This document shows positions 13,966 to 22,690 of a stretch of 64,000 nt of DNA, in pieces. The notes under the pieces were generated by a model. The model did no database searches, had not been told where the DNA came from, and saw nothing but the letters and a program-made list of their open reading frames with translations. Every line of letters begins with the position of its first letter. Within the stretch, counting starts at the first letter, position 1. The position numbers and the translations under genes are program-made. The DNA is from Mycobacterium mantenii (GTDB lineage: Bacteria > Actinomycetota > Actinomycetes > Mycobacteriales > Mycobacteriaceae). The stretch is taken from positions 4,154,001 to 4,218,000 of the forward strand of contig NZ_AP022590.1 in assembly GCF_010731775.1 (NCBI RefSeq). The letters are read 5' to 3'.

Positions 13966-14138
13966 CGGTGTCACCCTCCTGCTTCGCGGTAGCGAACTAA
14001 CTGTCCCGGCCTCAGGCTCTTGGCGGCACATTTGTGTGTATATAACCGTAATGCAGGTAGCTATGCACGGCATGTGTCAGGTTCTGATCAACCTCATCGG
14101 CTCCGGCGCCTGTGGTTGCCGCGTCCTAAGCTGACACG

Positions 14139-14564
14139 GTGGGCGAATTCAACCCCCAGGCCTGCTTCACCCGATCCCCCGTAGCCCGACTGGCCACGGT
14201 CACGCCCGGCGGCCAACCCCACCTGGTGCCGGTGGTCTTCGCGGTCGCCACCGAGCCCCGAGGCGGATCCGACCTGGTGTACACGGCCGTCGACGCGAAA
14301 CCGAAGGCGACGCGGCGGCTGCGCCGGTTGGCCAACATCGACAGCAACCCCCGAGTCAGCCTGCTCGTCGATCACTACGCCGACGACTGGACCCAGCTGT
14401 GGTGGGTGCGCGTCGACGGTGTCGCCACGGTCCACACCGACGGGGCCGCCGTTGATCTGGGATATCACCTGCTGCGCACGAAATACCCTCAGTACCAATC
14501 GGTTTCGTTGGACGGCCCGGTCATCGAGGTAGCCGTGCAGCGGTGGTCCAGCTGGCATCACTAA
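14139..14564 (+). CDS. PPOX-class F420-dependent oxidoreductase-like protein (Rv0121c-like)
   Basis: 141 aa from GTG 14139. Split beta-barrel flavin/F420-binding fold: [20 protein letters not shown] at the start, then [20 protein letters not shown] and [21 protein letters not shown]. These match the TIGR03668-type family in actinobacteria, where Rv0121c of M. tuberculosis sits beside fusA2 as here. Cofactor (F420 or FMN) and substrate are not defined by sequence. No clear ribosome site precedes the GTG, so a leaderless message is possible. Confidence 0.88.
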   Translation: MGEFNPQACFTRSPVARLATVTPGGQPHLVPVVFAVATEPRGGSDLVYTAVDAKPKATRRLRRLANIDSNPRVSLLVDHYADDWTQLWWVRVDGVATVHTDGAAVDLGYHLLRTKYPQYQSVSLDGPVIEVAVQRWSSWHH

Positions 14565-14707
14565 CCGGTGGCCGCCGGCGCTTGCGGCGGACGTGGGCAC
14601 CCGATCTGGCCCGACGGTCTTGTGGTCTACCGAGGTTGGGTGAATGGTAGCTAGATAGGTGCTTGCTAGGTCAGCAACGGTGCGCCCGGGCAACCTGGAG
14701 GAAAGTC

Positions 14708-16867
14708 ATGGCCGACAGGACGAATACTTCCCAAGGAGCGGGGACCGTTCCGACCGCCAACGGTCCGGACGAGATTCGCAACGTGGTGCTGGTGGGCCCG
14801 TCGGGTGGCGGCAAAACCACACTCGTAGAAGCCCTGTTGGTCGCGGCCGGCGTGTTGACCCGAAGCGGTTCCGTCGCCGACGGCAGCACCGTCTGCGACT
14901 ACGACGAGGCCGAGATCCGCCAACAGCGGTCCGTGGGCGTCGCCGTGGCGTCGCTGTCGCACGACGGCGTGAAGGTCAACCTGGTCGACACACCCGGGTA
15001 CGCCGACTTCGTCGGCGAGTTGCGGGCCGGGCTGCGGGCGGCGGATTGCGCGCTGTTCGTGATCGCGGCCAACGAGGGCGTCGATGAGCCCACCAAATCG
15101 CTGTGGCGGGAATGCAACCAGGTCGGCATGCCCCGCGCGGTGGTCATCACCAAACTCGACCACACCCGCGCGAATTACTCCGAAGCGCTGGCCGCGGCGC
15201 AGAACGCATTCGGCGACAAGGTGTTACCGCTATACCTGCCCACCGGCCTGCCCACCTGCAGCGGCCTGATCGGACTGTTGTCGCAGAAGCGTTACGAGTA
15301 CGGCGACGGCAAACGGACCGTGCAGCCACCGAATCCCTCCGACGCCGAGCAGATCGAGGAAGCGCGCGGCGCCCTGATCGAAGGAATCATCGAGGAGTCC
15401 GAGGACGAGTCGCTGATGGATCGCTATCTCGAGGGCGAGGCCATCGACGAATCCGTGCTGATCGCCGATCTGGAGCGGGCAGTCGCCCGGGGGTCGTTCT
15501 TTCCGGTGATCCCGGTCTGCAGCAGCAGCGGCGTCGGCACCCTGGAATTGCTTGAGGTCGCCACCCGCGGGTTTCCGTCTCCGCGGGAACACCCGCTGCC
15601 GGAGGTCTTTACGCCCGTGGGTGCGCCACACGCCGCCCTGACATGTGACGTGGACGCGCCGTTGCTCGCGGAGGTGGTGAAGACGACGTCGGACCCCTAC
15701 GTGGGCAGGGTCAGCCTGGTCCGGGTGTTCTCCGGCACCATCAGGCCCGACACGACGGTTCATGTGTCGGGCCATTTTGCGTCGTTCTTCGGCGCTACCA
15801 ACGGCAATGGCCATGTGCACCCCGATCACGACGAGGACGAGCGCATCGGGGTGCTGTCCTTCCCGCTGGGCAAGCAGCAGCGCCCGGCCCCGACCGTGGT
15901 GGCGGGGGACATCTGCGCGATCGGCAAACTGAGCCGCGCCGAAACGGGTGACACCCTTTCGGACAAGTCGGAACCGTTGGTCTTGAAGCCGTGGACCATG
16001 CCCGAGCCCCTGCTGCCGATCGCCATTGCCGCCCACGCCAAGACCGACGAGGACAAGCTCTCGGTGGGACTGGGACGGTTGGCCGCCGAAGACCCGACGT
16101 TGCGGATCGAGCAGAACCCCGAAACACACCAGATCGTGCTGTGGTGCATGGGCGAATCCCACGCCGGTGTGGTGCTCGACGCGCTGGCCAATCGGTACGG
16201 CGTCACCGTCGACACCGTGGAACTCCGGGTCCCGCTGCGAGAAACGTTCGGCGGCAAGGCCAAAGGCCATGGCCGCCACGTCAAACAGTCCGGCGGGCAT
16301 GGGCAGTACGCGGTGTGCGACATCGAGGTGGAGCCGCTGCCGGAAGGCGCCGGGTTCGAGTTCGTCGACAAGGTGGTCGGCGGAGCCATTCCGCGACAGT
16401 TCATTCCGAGCGTGGAGAAGGGCGTGCGCACCCAGATGGAGAAGGGCGTGCACGCGGGCTACCCGGTGGTCGACATCCGCGTCACCCTGCTCGACGGCAA
16501 GGCGCACAGCGTCGACTCGTCGGACTTCGCGTTCCAGATGGCGGGCTCGCTAGCGCTGCGGGAGGCGGCCGCGGCGACCAAGGTGGCGCTGCTCGAGCCC
16601 ATCGACGAGATCTCGGTGCTGGTACCCGACGACTTCGTCGGGGCGGTCATGGGTGATCTGTCCAGCCGGCGCGGCCGGGTCCTCGGCTCCGACACCGCGG
16701 GCAGCGAGCGCACCGTGGTCAAGGCCGAGGTGCCCCAGGTGGAGTTGACGCGCTACGCCATCGACCTGCGGTCCCTGGCGCACGGGGCCGCCTCGTTCAC
16801 CCGGTCGTTCGCCCGCTACGAACCGATGCCGGAATCCGCGGCCGCGCGGGTGAACACCACCGTCTAG
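14708..16867 (+). CDS. fusA2: Elongation factor G-like GTPase EF-G2
   Basis: 719 aa; ATG 14708 follows CTGGAGGAAAGTC. The P-loop is GPSGGGKTTL (about residues 29-38) instead of the AHIDAGKTT of true EF-G. DTPGYADF and TKLDH supply G3/G4, but the switch I consensus RGITI is replaced by RSVGVAV. Domain IV carries HVKQSGGHGQYA and domain V follows. I recall EF-G2 of M. smegmatis as binding GTP without ribosome-stimulated GTPase activity, so this is probably not a translocase. Role unknown. Position next to the Rv0121c-like gene and fadD7 is conserved. Confidence 0.95.
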   Translation: MADRTNTSQGAGTVPTANGPDEIRNVVLVGPSGGGKTTLVEALLVAAGVLTRSGSVADGSTVCDYDEAEIRQQRSVGVAVASLSHDGVKVNLVDTPGYADFVGELRAGLRAADCALFVIAANEGVDEPTKSLWRECNQVGMPRAVVITKLDHTRANYSEALAAAQNAFGDKVLPLYLPTGLPTCSGLIGLLSQKRYEYGDGKRTVQPPNPSDAEQIEEARGALIEGIIEESEDESLMDRYLEGEAIDESVLIADLERAVARGSFFPVIPVCSSSGVGTLELLEVATRGFPSPREHPLPEVFTPVGAPHAALTCDVDAPLLAEVVKTTSDPYVGRVSLVRVFSGTIRPDTTVHVSGHFASFFGATNGNGHVHPDHDEDERIGVLSFPLGKQQRPAPTVVAGDICAIGKLSRAETGDTLSDKSEPLVLKPWTMPEPLLPIAIAAHAKTDEDKLSVGLGRLAAEDPTLRIEQNPETHQIVLWCMGESHAGVVLDALANRYGVTVDTVELRVPLRETFGGKAKGHGRHVKQSGGHGQYAVCDIEVEPLPEGAGFEFVDKVVGGAIPRQFIPSVEKGVRTQMEKGVHAGYPVVDIRVTLLDGKAHSVDSSDFAFQMAGSLALREAAAATKVALLEPIDEISVLVPDDFVGAVMGDLSSRRGRVLGSDTAGSERTVVKAEVPQVELTRYAIDLRSLAHGAASFTRSFARYEPMPESAAARVNTTV

Positions 16868-16890
16868 GACCGCAGGCGCCCACCGGAGTC

Positions 16891-18495
16891 TCACGCCTTG
16901 CGGCCGAACTGCTGGGCCACCGCGCGGCGGTCCAGCGAGCCTTTCGCGGTGTGCGGCAACTCGCCGGCCTGCTGGAACTCGGCAGGCACCTCGAAGGGCG
17001 CCAACCGGTCACGGCAGAACGCCGTCAGTTCGTCGGCCGTCGGTGCGGCGGAGCCGCGGGCGACGATGACCGCGGCCACGGTCTCGCCGTACAACTTGTC
17101 CGGCATGCCGAACACGCCGACCTCGAGCACGTCGGGATGGCTGGCCAGCACACCCTCGACACGTTCCGGCGAGATCTTCTCCCCGCCCCGGTTGATGAGC
17201 TCCTTGATCCGGCCGCGGATGACGAGATCACCGGACGGCGACAAGGTTCCCAAATCGCCGGTGTGCAACCAACCCTGGGTGAAGTTGGCAGCGGTGATGG
17301 ACGGGTCGCCGAGGTAGCCGCGCACCACGGTGGGGCCGTGCAGCCAGACCTCCCCGACGGTCTCCGCGGGCAGCGTATGCCCGTCGGACCCGACGATCCG
17401 GATTTCCGGCCCGGTCGACCGGCCGACGAGACCCGGTGTGGCGCCAGGTTTTTCGCTGCCGCCAGCACCGCCGATGGCCGTCGTCGCCACCTGGTGAGTC
17501 GACTCGGTCATCCCGAATGCGCACACCACCGGCGCCGAGAACGTGTCGTGCAGTGCCTGAGCCGTTTCGGCGGTCAGCGGCGCGCTGCAACTGCGGATGA
17601 ATCGCAGGCTCGGCGTGCCGCCCGGGTGCTCGGTTCGGGCGCGTTCCAACAAGATCTGGTGAATCGTCGGGACGGCGGTGTACCAGGTGGCGCCGACGGC
17701 CCCGATGTCGTCCCAGAACGTGTGCGCCGAGAATTTGCCGCGCGCGGGCAGCAACACCGCTCCCCCGGACGCCAGGGTGCCCAGCAGCGCGGCGAGCAGA
17801 CCGTGCCCGTGGTAGAGCGGCATCACCGCCACCGTCGCATCGCGCGGGCCCAGCCCGTACCCGGCGATGATCGCGGCCACCGAGCTGGCCATGTTGTGGC
17901 GCGTCCAGGGGACCATCTTGGGCACACCGGTGGTTCCGCCGGTGAACATGATCATGGCGTCGTCGTCGCGCAGCCCCTCCGGTGTCGACACATCGGTGCG
18001 GGGTGCCGCAGTCAGATTCAGGCTGACCGCCGGGGCGGTCCCGCCAGACCGTAGGGTCACCGCGATCGGCCACCGCGGCGGGCCGCCCGGCGCGGTCGCG
18101 TCGCTGTCCGCGTCGCCGGATTGGTCGACGAGCACCGCCCGAGCCCCCACCGCCTCGCTGCGGGCATACTGCTCGGCGATCGGCAAAGCCGGATCCAGCG
18201 GAACCGCAACGAGATCCGCTCGCGACGCCGCCAGCAGCCCGACGACGAATTCGGCATTGCTGCCGGCGCGCAGCGCGACCCGGTCGCCCGGCAGCAGGCC
18301 TCCGGCCTTCAGCCGTGCGGCCAGATCGTCGACCAATACGATCACCTCGCGGTAGCTGACCGGTATGCGCTCGGCGGTGACGACCAGCGCCCGTGCCTCC
18401 GGCGACCGGCGAGCCGCCGCCTCGACCAGATCGGCGATGCGCGGGCTCTCGGATTCCGTCGACCCCGCGCCGCTGTCGATCGCGTCAGACCTCAT
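16891..18495 (-). CDS. fadD7: Acyl-CoA synthetase FadD7, probable oxalate-CoA ligase
   Basis: 534 aa; ATG 18495 lies downstream of AAGGAG. ANL-superfamily adenylating enzyme: MFTGGTTGVPKMVPWTRHN is the P-loop (with GG in place of SG), then FGMTESTHQ, LHTGDLG, RIKELINRGGEKISPERVE and a C-terminal HTAKGSLDRR with the catalytic Lys. It is divergent from oxcA, encoding oxalyl-CoA decarboxylase, and the yeast/plant relatives Pcs60 and AAE3 are oxalyl-CoA synthetases. It therefore probably activates oxalate to oxalyl-CoA. Gene order matches Rv0118c-Rv0119-Rv0120c. Confidence 0.9.
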   Translation of the reverse strand: MRSDAIDSGAGSTESESPRIADLVEAAARRSPEARALVVTAERIPVSYREVIVLVDDLAARLKAGGLLPGDRVALRAGSNAEFVVGLLAASRADLVAVPLDPALPIAEQYARSEAVGARAVLVDQSGDADSDATAPGGPPRWPIAVTLRSGGTAPAVSLNLTAAPRTDVSTPEGLRDDDAMIMFTGGTTGVPKMVPWTRHNMASSVAAIIAGYGLGPRDATVAVMPLYHGHGLLAALLGTLASGGAVLLPARGKFSAHTFWDDIGAVGATWYTAVPTIHQILLERARTEHPGGTPSLRFIRSCSAPLTAETAQALHDTFSAPVVCAFGMTESTHQVATTAIGGAGGSEKPGATPGLVGRSTGPEIRIVGSDGHTLPAETVGEVWLHGPTVVRGYLGDPSITAANFTQGWLHTGDLGTLSPSGDLVIRGRIKELINRGGEKISPERVEGVLASHPDVLEVGVFGMPDKLYGETVAAVIVARGSAAPTADELTAFCRDRLAPFEVPAEFQQAGELPHTAKGSLDRRAVAQQFGRKA

Positions 18496-18574
18496 CTCCG
18501 CACTCCTTCCCCTTCTGCTGCCGATGCCACCCTGCCGGGCGGCCATCTCGTCCGTCCAATATCGATTCGCTCAC

Positions 18575-18599
18575 GATCGATAACCGCCGACTATCGATC
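18575..18599. promoter_or_regulatory. Inverted repeat in the fadD7-oxcA divergent promoter region
   Basis: GATCGATA (18575-18582) and TATCGATC (18592-18599) are perfect complements 9 bases apart, inside the 240-base region between divergent fadD7 and oxcA. A second weaker pair, GACGAT/ATCGTC, lies at 18624-18646. A LysR gene (oxyS) is next to oxcA, so these are candidate OxyS sites. No binding evidence can be read from sequence. Confidence 0.5.
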
Positions 18600-18735
18600 C
18601 GCGGTAGCGTCGACCTGAACAGGGACGATAGACAAAGTCAATCGTCGGATAGCGGCTCCGTCTTGGACATGTGGTCGACGCTGGGGCCACAGTGATGGCC
18701 AAGGCAGTACCGCATGCATCCCGAGGAGTCGCCAC

Positions 18736-20487
18736 ATGTCCACCGCTTCGGCATCTCCTAACCCGACACGCCTGATCGACGGCTTCCATCTCGTGGTGGA
18801 CGCCCTCAAGGCCAACGACGTCGGCACCATCTACGGGATCGTCGGCATCCCTGTCACCGACCTCGCCCGCGTCGCGCAGGCGTCGGGGATCCGCTACATC
18901 GGTTTCCGGCAGGAGACCTCGGCCGGCAACGCCGCGGCCGCCGCCGGATTCCTCACCCGCCGGCCCGGCGTGTGCCTCACCACGTCGGGACCCGGCTTCC
19001 TCAACGGCCTACCCGCGCTGGCGAACGCCACGACGAATTGCTTTCCGATGATCCAGATCTCCGGATCCAGCAATCGCGCCCTGGTAGACCTGCAGCGCGG
19101 CGATTACCAGGACCTCGACCAGCTCACCGCGGCCAAGCCGTTCGCGAAGGCGACATATCGGATCAGCCGGATCGAGGACATCGGGCGCGGCGTCGCGCGC
19201 GCCATTCGCACCGCGGTCTCCGGACGGCCCGGCGGCGTCTACCTGGACATCCCCGGTGAGGTACTGGGTCGGGTCATGGACGCCGTCGCCGCGGCGGACA
19301 CGATCTGGCGGGTCATCGACCCCGCGCCCCGGCAGCTGCCGGCACCGGACGCGGTCGATCGTGCGCTGGGCGTGCTGGCCCACGCCGAGCGGCCGCTGAT
19401 CGTGCTCGGCAAGGGCGCGGCGTATGCCCAGGCCGACAACGTGATTCGGAAATTTGTCGAGTCCACCGGCATTCCGTTCCTGCCGATGTCGATGGCCAAG
19501 GGCCTGCTGCCGGATTCCCACCCGCAGTCCGCGGCGGCTGCCCGCTCACTGGCGATCGCCCGCGCCGACGCGGTGCTGCTGGTCGGCGCGCGGCTGAATT
19601 GGCTTCTGGGCCACGGCGAGTCACCCCAATGGCGCCCCGACGCCAAATTCGTGCAGGTGGACATCGCCGCGTCCGAGTTCGACAGCAACCAACCGATCGC
19701 GGCACCGCTGGCCGGCGACATCGGCTCGGTGATGTCCGCGCTGTGTGACGGTGTAGCCGCCCGGCCGATCACCGCGCCGCCGGAGTGGGCCGGCGAACTG
19801 GCTGAGCGCACGGCACGCAACGACGCCAAGATGAGCGCTCGGCTGGCCGAAGATCCGCACCCCATGCGTTTTTACAACGCCCTCGGCGCGATTCGCGCTG
19901 TGCTGCACGATAACCGCGATGTGTACGTCGTCAACGAAGGGGCTAACGCGCTCGACTTGGCGCGCAATATCATCGACATGGAGCTGCCGCGACACCGGCT
20001 CGACACCGGAACCTGGGGTGTGATGGGCATCGGGATGGGCTATGCCATCGCCGCCGCCGTCGAGACCGGCAGGCCGGTGGTCGCGATCGAGGGTGACAGC
20101 GCATTCGGCTTCAGCGGCATGGAGATCGAGACCATCTGCCGCTACCGGCTGCCGGTCACCGTCGTGATCCTCAACAACGGCGGCGTCTACCGCGGCGACG
20201 AGGCCACACCCGGCACCGCCGCGACGGCATCGGATCCGGCACCGACAGTATTGAATGCCCGGGCGCGCCACGAGCTGCTCGCGGAAGCGTTCGGCGGCAA
20301 GGGATATCATGTCACCACTCCATCGGAGCTGCGCGCTGCGCTGACCGAGGCGATCGGCTCTGGGGCACCGTCGGTCATCGACTGTGAACTCGACCCGGCG
20401 GCGGGCGTGGAAAGCGGGCATCTGTCGAACCTGAACCCGGCCAGCGCGGCCACCCCGGCGCCGGCCGCGGTCAGCGCCGGCGCGTGA
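18736..20487 (+). CDS. oxcA: Oxalyl-CoA decarboxylase
   Basis: 583 aa; ATG 18736 follows CCGAGGAGTCGCC. ThDP-dependent enzyme of the acetolactate-synthase fold: catalytic Glu60 in YIGFRQET, a central domain from about 190, and the ThDP-binding block EGDSAFGFSGMEIE...ILNNGG at about 451-482. GVCLTTSGPGFLNGLPALANA and SGSSNRALVDLQRGDYQDLDQ are typical of OxcA. It converts oxalyl-CoA to formyl-CoA and CO2. fadD7 (CoA activation) is divergent; no formyl-CoA transferase gene is adjacent. Its last 17 bases overlap the convergent oxyS gene. Confidence 0.95.
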   Translation: MSTASASPNPTRLIDGFHLVVDALKANDVGTIYGIVGIPVTDLARVAQASGIRYIGFRQETSAGNAAAAAGFLTRRPGVCLTTSGPGFLNGLPALANATTNCFPMIQISGSSNRALVDLQRGDYQDLDQLTAAKPFAKATYRISRIEDIGRGVARAIRTAVSGRPGGVYLDIPGEVLGRVMDAVAAADTIWRVIDPAPRQLPAPDAVDRALGVLAHAERPLIVLGKGAAYAQADNVIRKFVESTGIPFLPMSMAKGLLPDSHPQSAAAARSLAIARADAVLLVGARLNWLLGHGESPQWRPDAKFVQVDIAASEFDSNQPIAAPLAGDIGSVMSALCDGVAARPITAPPEWAGELAERTARNDAKMSARLAEDPHPMRFYNALGAIRAVLHDNRDVYVVNEGANALDLARNIIDMELPRHRLDTGTWGVMGIGMGYAIAAAVETGRPVVAIEGDSAFGFSGMEIETICRYRLPVTVVILNNGGVYRGDEATPGTAATASDPAPTVLNARARHELLAEAFGGKGYHVTTPSELRAALTEAIGSGAPSVIDCELDPAAGVESGHLSNLNPASAATPAPAAVSAGA

Positions 20488-21403
20488 TCCCCAACAGCTG
20501 CGCTTCGAAGAACTCGTCGAGCGCCAGCTGTCCGGCGGACGCGGCCAGCGCGCGGGCGATCGGCGATCCGGGCCCGGCCGAGTTGGTGGCCAGGGCGACA
20601 TCGGCTTTGAGCACCGGATCGACCATCTCCACCGCCCGGATGTCGGGCCCCAACGGCGACGTCCACAGCCACGTGTGCGGCACGATGGACGCCCAGTTAC
20701 CCGCGGACGCCTGCGCGAACAGGGACGCGACGGAATCGGTTTCGACCTGCGGACTGACGGTGATGGAATGATCGGCGAAGGCTTTGTCGATGATCTGTCG
20801 GTCGCGCATGTCGGGGGTGAGCAACGCCAGCGGCAGCTGCGCCGCCTCGGCCCAGGTGATCGTCGCCGCACCGGATCCCACCATGTCCGTCGGCGCCAGC
20901 AGCACGTAGCGCTCCTTATACAGCGGAACCAAGTTCACCTCGTGCGCCTCGCCGGGCCCGGCATGCACGATGGCGGCATCGAGCTCGAATTCGCGCAGGC
21001 GCCGGAACAGTTCGGTGGCCGCGAGCCGAGAGAGGATGTGCACCTTCACCAACGGGTGCGCAGAGCAGAACGCAGACAGCACCAGGGACGCCGTCGTGGA
21101 TGCGGTGGGAACGGTACCCAGCCGCAACGTCCCGGTGATGCCTGAGCGCACGGCGTCCACTTCGGACTTGAACGCATCGTGCTCGGCGAGAATCCGCCTC
21201 GCCCACACCACCAACCGCTCGCCCTCGGGCGTGAGGCCCTCGAAGCTGTGCCCGCGGTTGATCAGCGTGACATTCAGCTCCCGTTCCAGCTTCGCGATTG
21301 CGGCCGACAACGCCGGTTGGGATACGAAGCACTTTTCGGCCGCCCGGGCGAAGTGCCGCTCGGAAGCGACCGCAACGAAGTACTCCAGTTGACGGAAGAG
21401 CAC
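20471..21403 (-). CDS. oxyS: LysR-type regulator OxyS
   Basis: 310 aa from GTG 21403, five bases after GAGGAG; another GTG two codons upstream overlaps that site and is less likely. The N-terminal LysR HTH is FRQLEYFVAVASERHFARAA...VSQPALSAAIAKLE; the effector domain begins about residue 90 (GTLRLGTVPTAST). The gene sits tail-to-tail with oxcA and head-to-head with ldtA, the order found around Rv0117. It probably controls its neighbours; the inducer is unknown. Confidence 0.92.
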   Translation of the reverse strand: MLFRQLEYFVAVASERHFARAAEKCFVSQPALSAAIAKLERELNVTLINRGHSFEGLTPEGERLVVWARRILAEHDAFKSEVDAVRSGITGTLRLGTVPTASTTASLVLSAFCSAHPLVKVHILSRLAATELFRRLREFELDAAIVHAGPGEAHEVNLVPLYKERYVLLAPTDMVGSGAATITWAEAAQLPLALLTPDMRDRQIIDKAFADHSITVSPQVETDSVASLFAQASAGNWASIVPHTWLWTSPLGPDIRAVEMVDPVLKADVALATNSAGPGSPIARALAASAGQLALDEFFEAQLLGITRRR

Positions 21404-21795
21404 CCGCACTCCTCGTGTTCGGGCTCGGTCTTGGGCACCGATCTCGCTGAGGCTAGCGCGTCGCCCGCGGGCGGACCAAGCCAGGTTTAGTCACGACCGT
21501 GGCGGCTATTCCTATGTATTCGGCCGTGCGGGCCGGCCGAACACGATGACCGCGAAAATCGCGCTATCGCTGCCACTTTCACGCAACTGCGGCACGGACT
21601 CGGGATATGGTCGCGGATGGCGGACCACGCGGCGGTACCCATTCGCCTCAATTCCAACACGGTTGAACTCAATCAGTGATCGAATCGTTACCGTGGTGGC
21701 CGGGCCAACCTGTCATTGTTTGCTGAAACGGGTGATCAGTGGGTAACCAGTAGAATATCGGTGTGTTGGTCGCACCATCTCGAAGGGTGGACGCT
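21404..21795. other. Intergenic region between divergent oxyS and ldtA
   Basis: 392 bases without a convincing gene. A short open frame (21546-21746) has no ribosome site and arginine-rich nonsense composition. There are GC-rich palindromes such as GCCCGCGGGC near 21466. A -10-like TAGAAT at 21751-21756 is correctly placed to start a short ldtA leader. I see no RNA gene. Confidence 0.5.
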
Positions 21796-22551
21796 ATGCG
21801 TCGGGGTGTTCGTTATTTATTTGTTATGGTCGCGATCACGGCCGTGGGCCTGGTGGCACCGGTCGCTCGTAGCACCGCCGCCGTGCCCCTGCCGCAACCC
21901 ACGCCCGAAGTCGACTCGATTTTGCCCGCCAACGGCGCCGTGGTAGGCGTCGCCCATCCGGTGGTGGTGACGTTCACCGCCCCGGTGGCCGATCGGGCCG
22001 CCGCAGAGCGGTCGATCCACGTTACGTCGCCCAGCGGCACCCCCGGACACTTCCAGTGGGTCCAGAACAACGTCGTGCAATGGGTGCCGAACCAGTACTG
22101 GCCCGCCCACACCCACGTGTCGGTCGGCATCCAGGCCCTGACGACGGGCTTCGACACCGGTGATGCGCTTCTCGGGGTTGCCAGTATCTCCAAACACACC
22201 TTCACCGTCAGCAGGGACGGAGAGGTGCTGCGCACCATGCCCGCGTCGATGGGCAAGCCCAGCCGGCCCACCCCGATCGGCAGCTTCACAGCACTGGAAA
22301 AGCAGCGGACCGTGGTGATGGACTCGCGGACCATCGGCATCCCGCTCAGCTCCCCGGAGGGATACAAGATCACCGCCTCATACGCCGTTCGCGTCACCTG
22401 GAGCGGCGTCTACGTGCACTCCGCCCCGTGGTCGGTCGATTCCCAGGGCAACTCCAACGTCAGCCACGGCTGCATCAACCTCAGCCCCGACAACGCCGCC
22501 TGGTACTTCAACGAGGTGAATGTCGGCGATCCCATTCAGGTCGTGGCCTAA
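21796..22551 (+). CDS. ldtA: L,D-transpeptidase LdtMt1-type
   Basis: 251 aa, equal to the M. tuberculosis protein. ATG 21796 follows AAGGGTGG. A signal anchor (VRYLFVMVAITAVGLVAPVA) leads into an Ig-like domain (VDSILPANGAVVGVAHPVVV) and a YkuD catalytic domain with HSAPWSV and SHGCINL; the cysteine is residue 226, the known catalytic position. It makes 3-3 cross-links in peptidoglycan outside the membrane. Divergent from oxyS. Confidence 0.96.
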   Translation: MRRGVRYLFVMVAITAVGLVAPVARSTAAVPLPQPTPEVDSILPANGAVVGVAHPVVVTFTAPVADRAAAERSIHVTSPSGTPGHFQWVQNNVVQWVPNQYWPAHTHVSVGIQALTTGFDTGDALLGVASISKHTFTVSRDGEVLRTMPASMGKPSRPTPIGSFTALEKQRTVVMDSRTIGIPLSSPEGYKITASYAVRVTWSGVYVHSAPWSVDSQGNSNVSHGCINLSPDNAAWYFNEVNVGDPIQVVA

Positions 22552-22690
22552 GCAACACCCGCCCCCGGCGCTCTCCAGCCTTAACGTCGCGCCTCCGTCG
22601 CGGTGTGATAACCGTCACGTCCGTCGAACGGAAGCCTGACCCGCGAGGGTTCGTTCAGGTAGAACGACAGATCGCAACGAGAGGCCGGCC

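Noticed and set aside
21546..21746. 66-codon frame between oxyS and ldtA
   Set aside because: No ribosome site, cysteine/arginine-rich random composition, overlaps the probable ldtA promoter.
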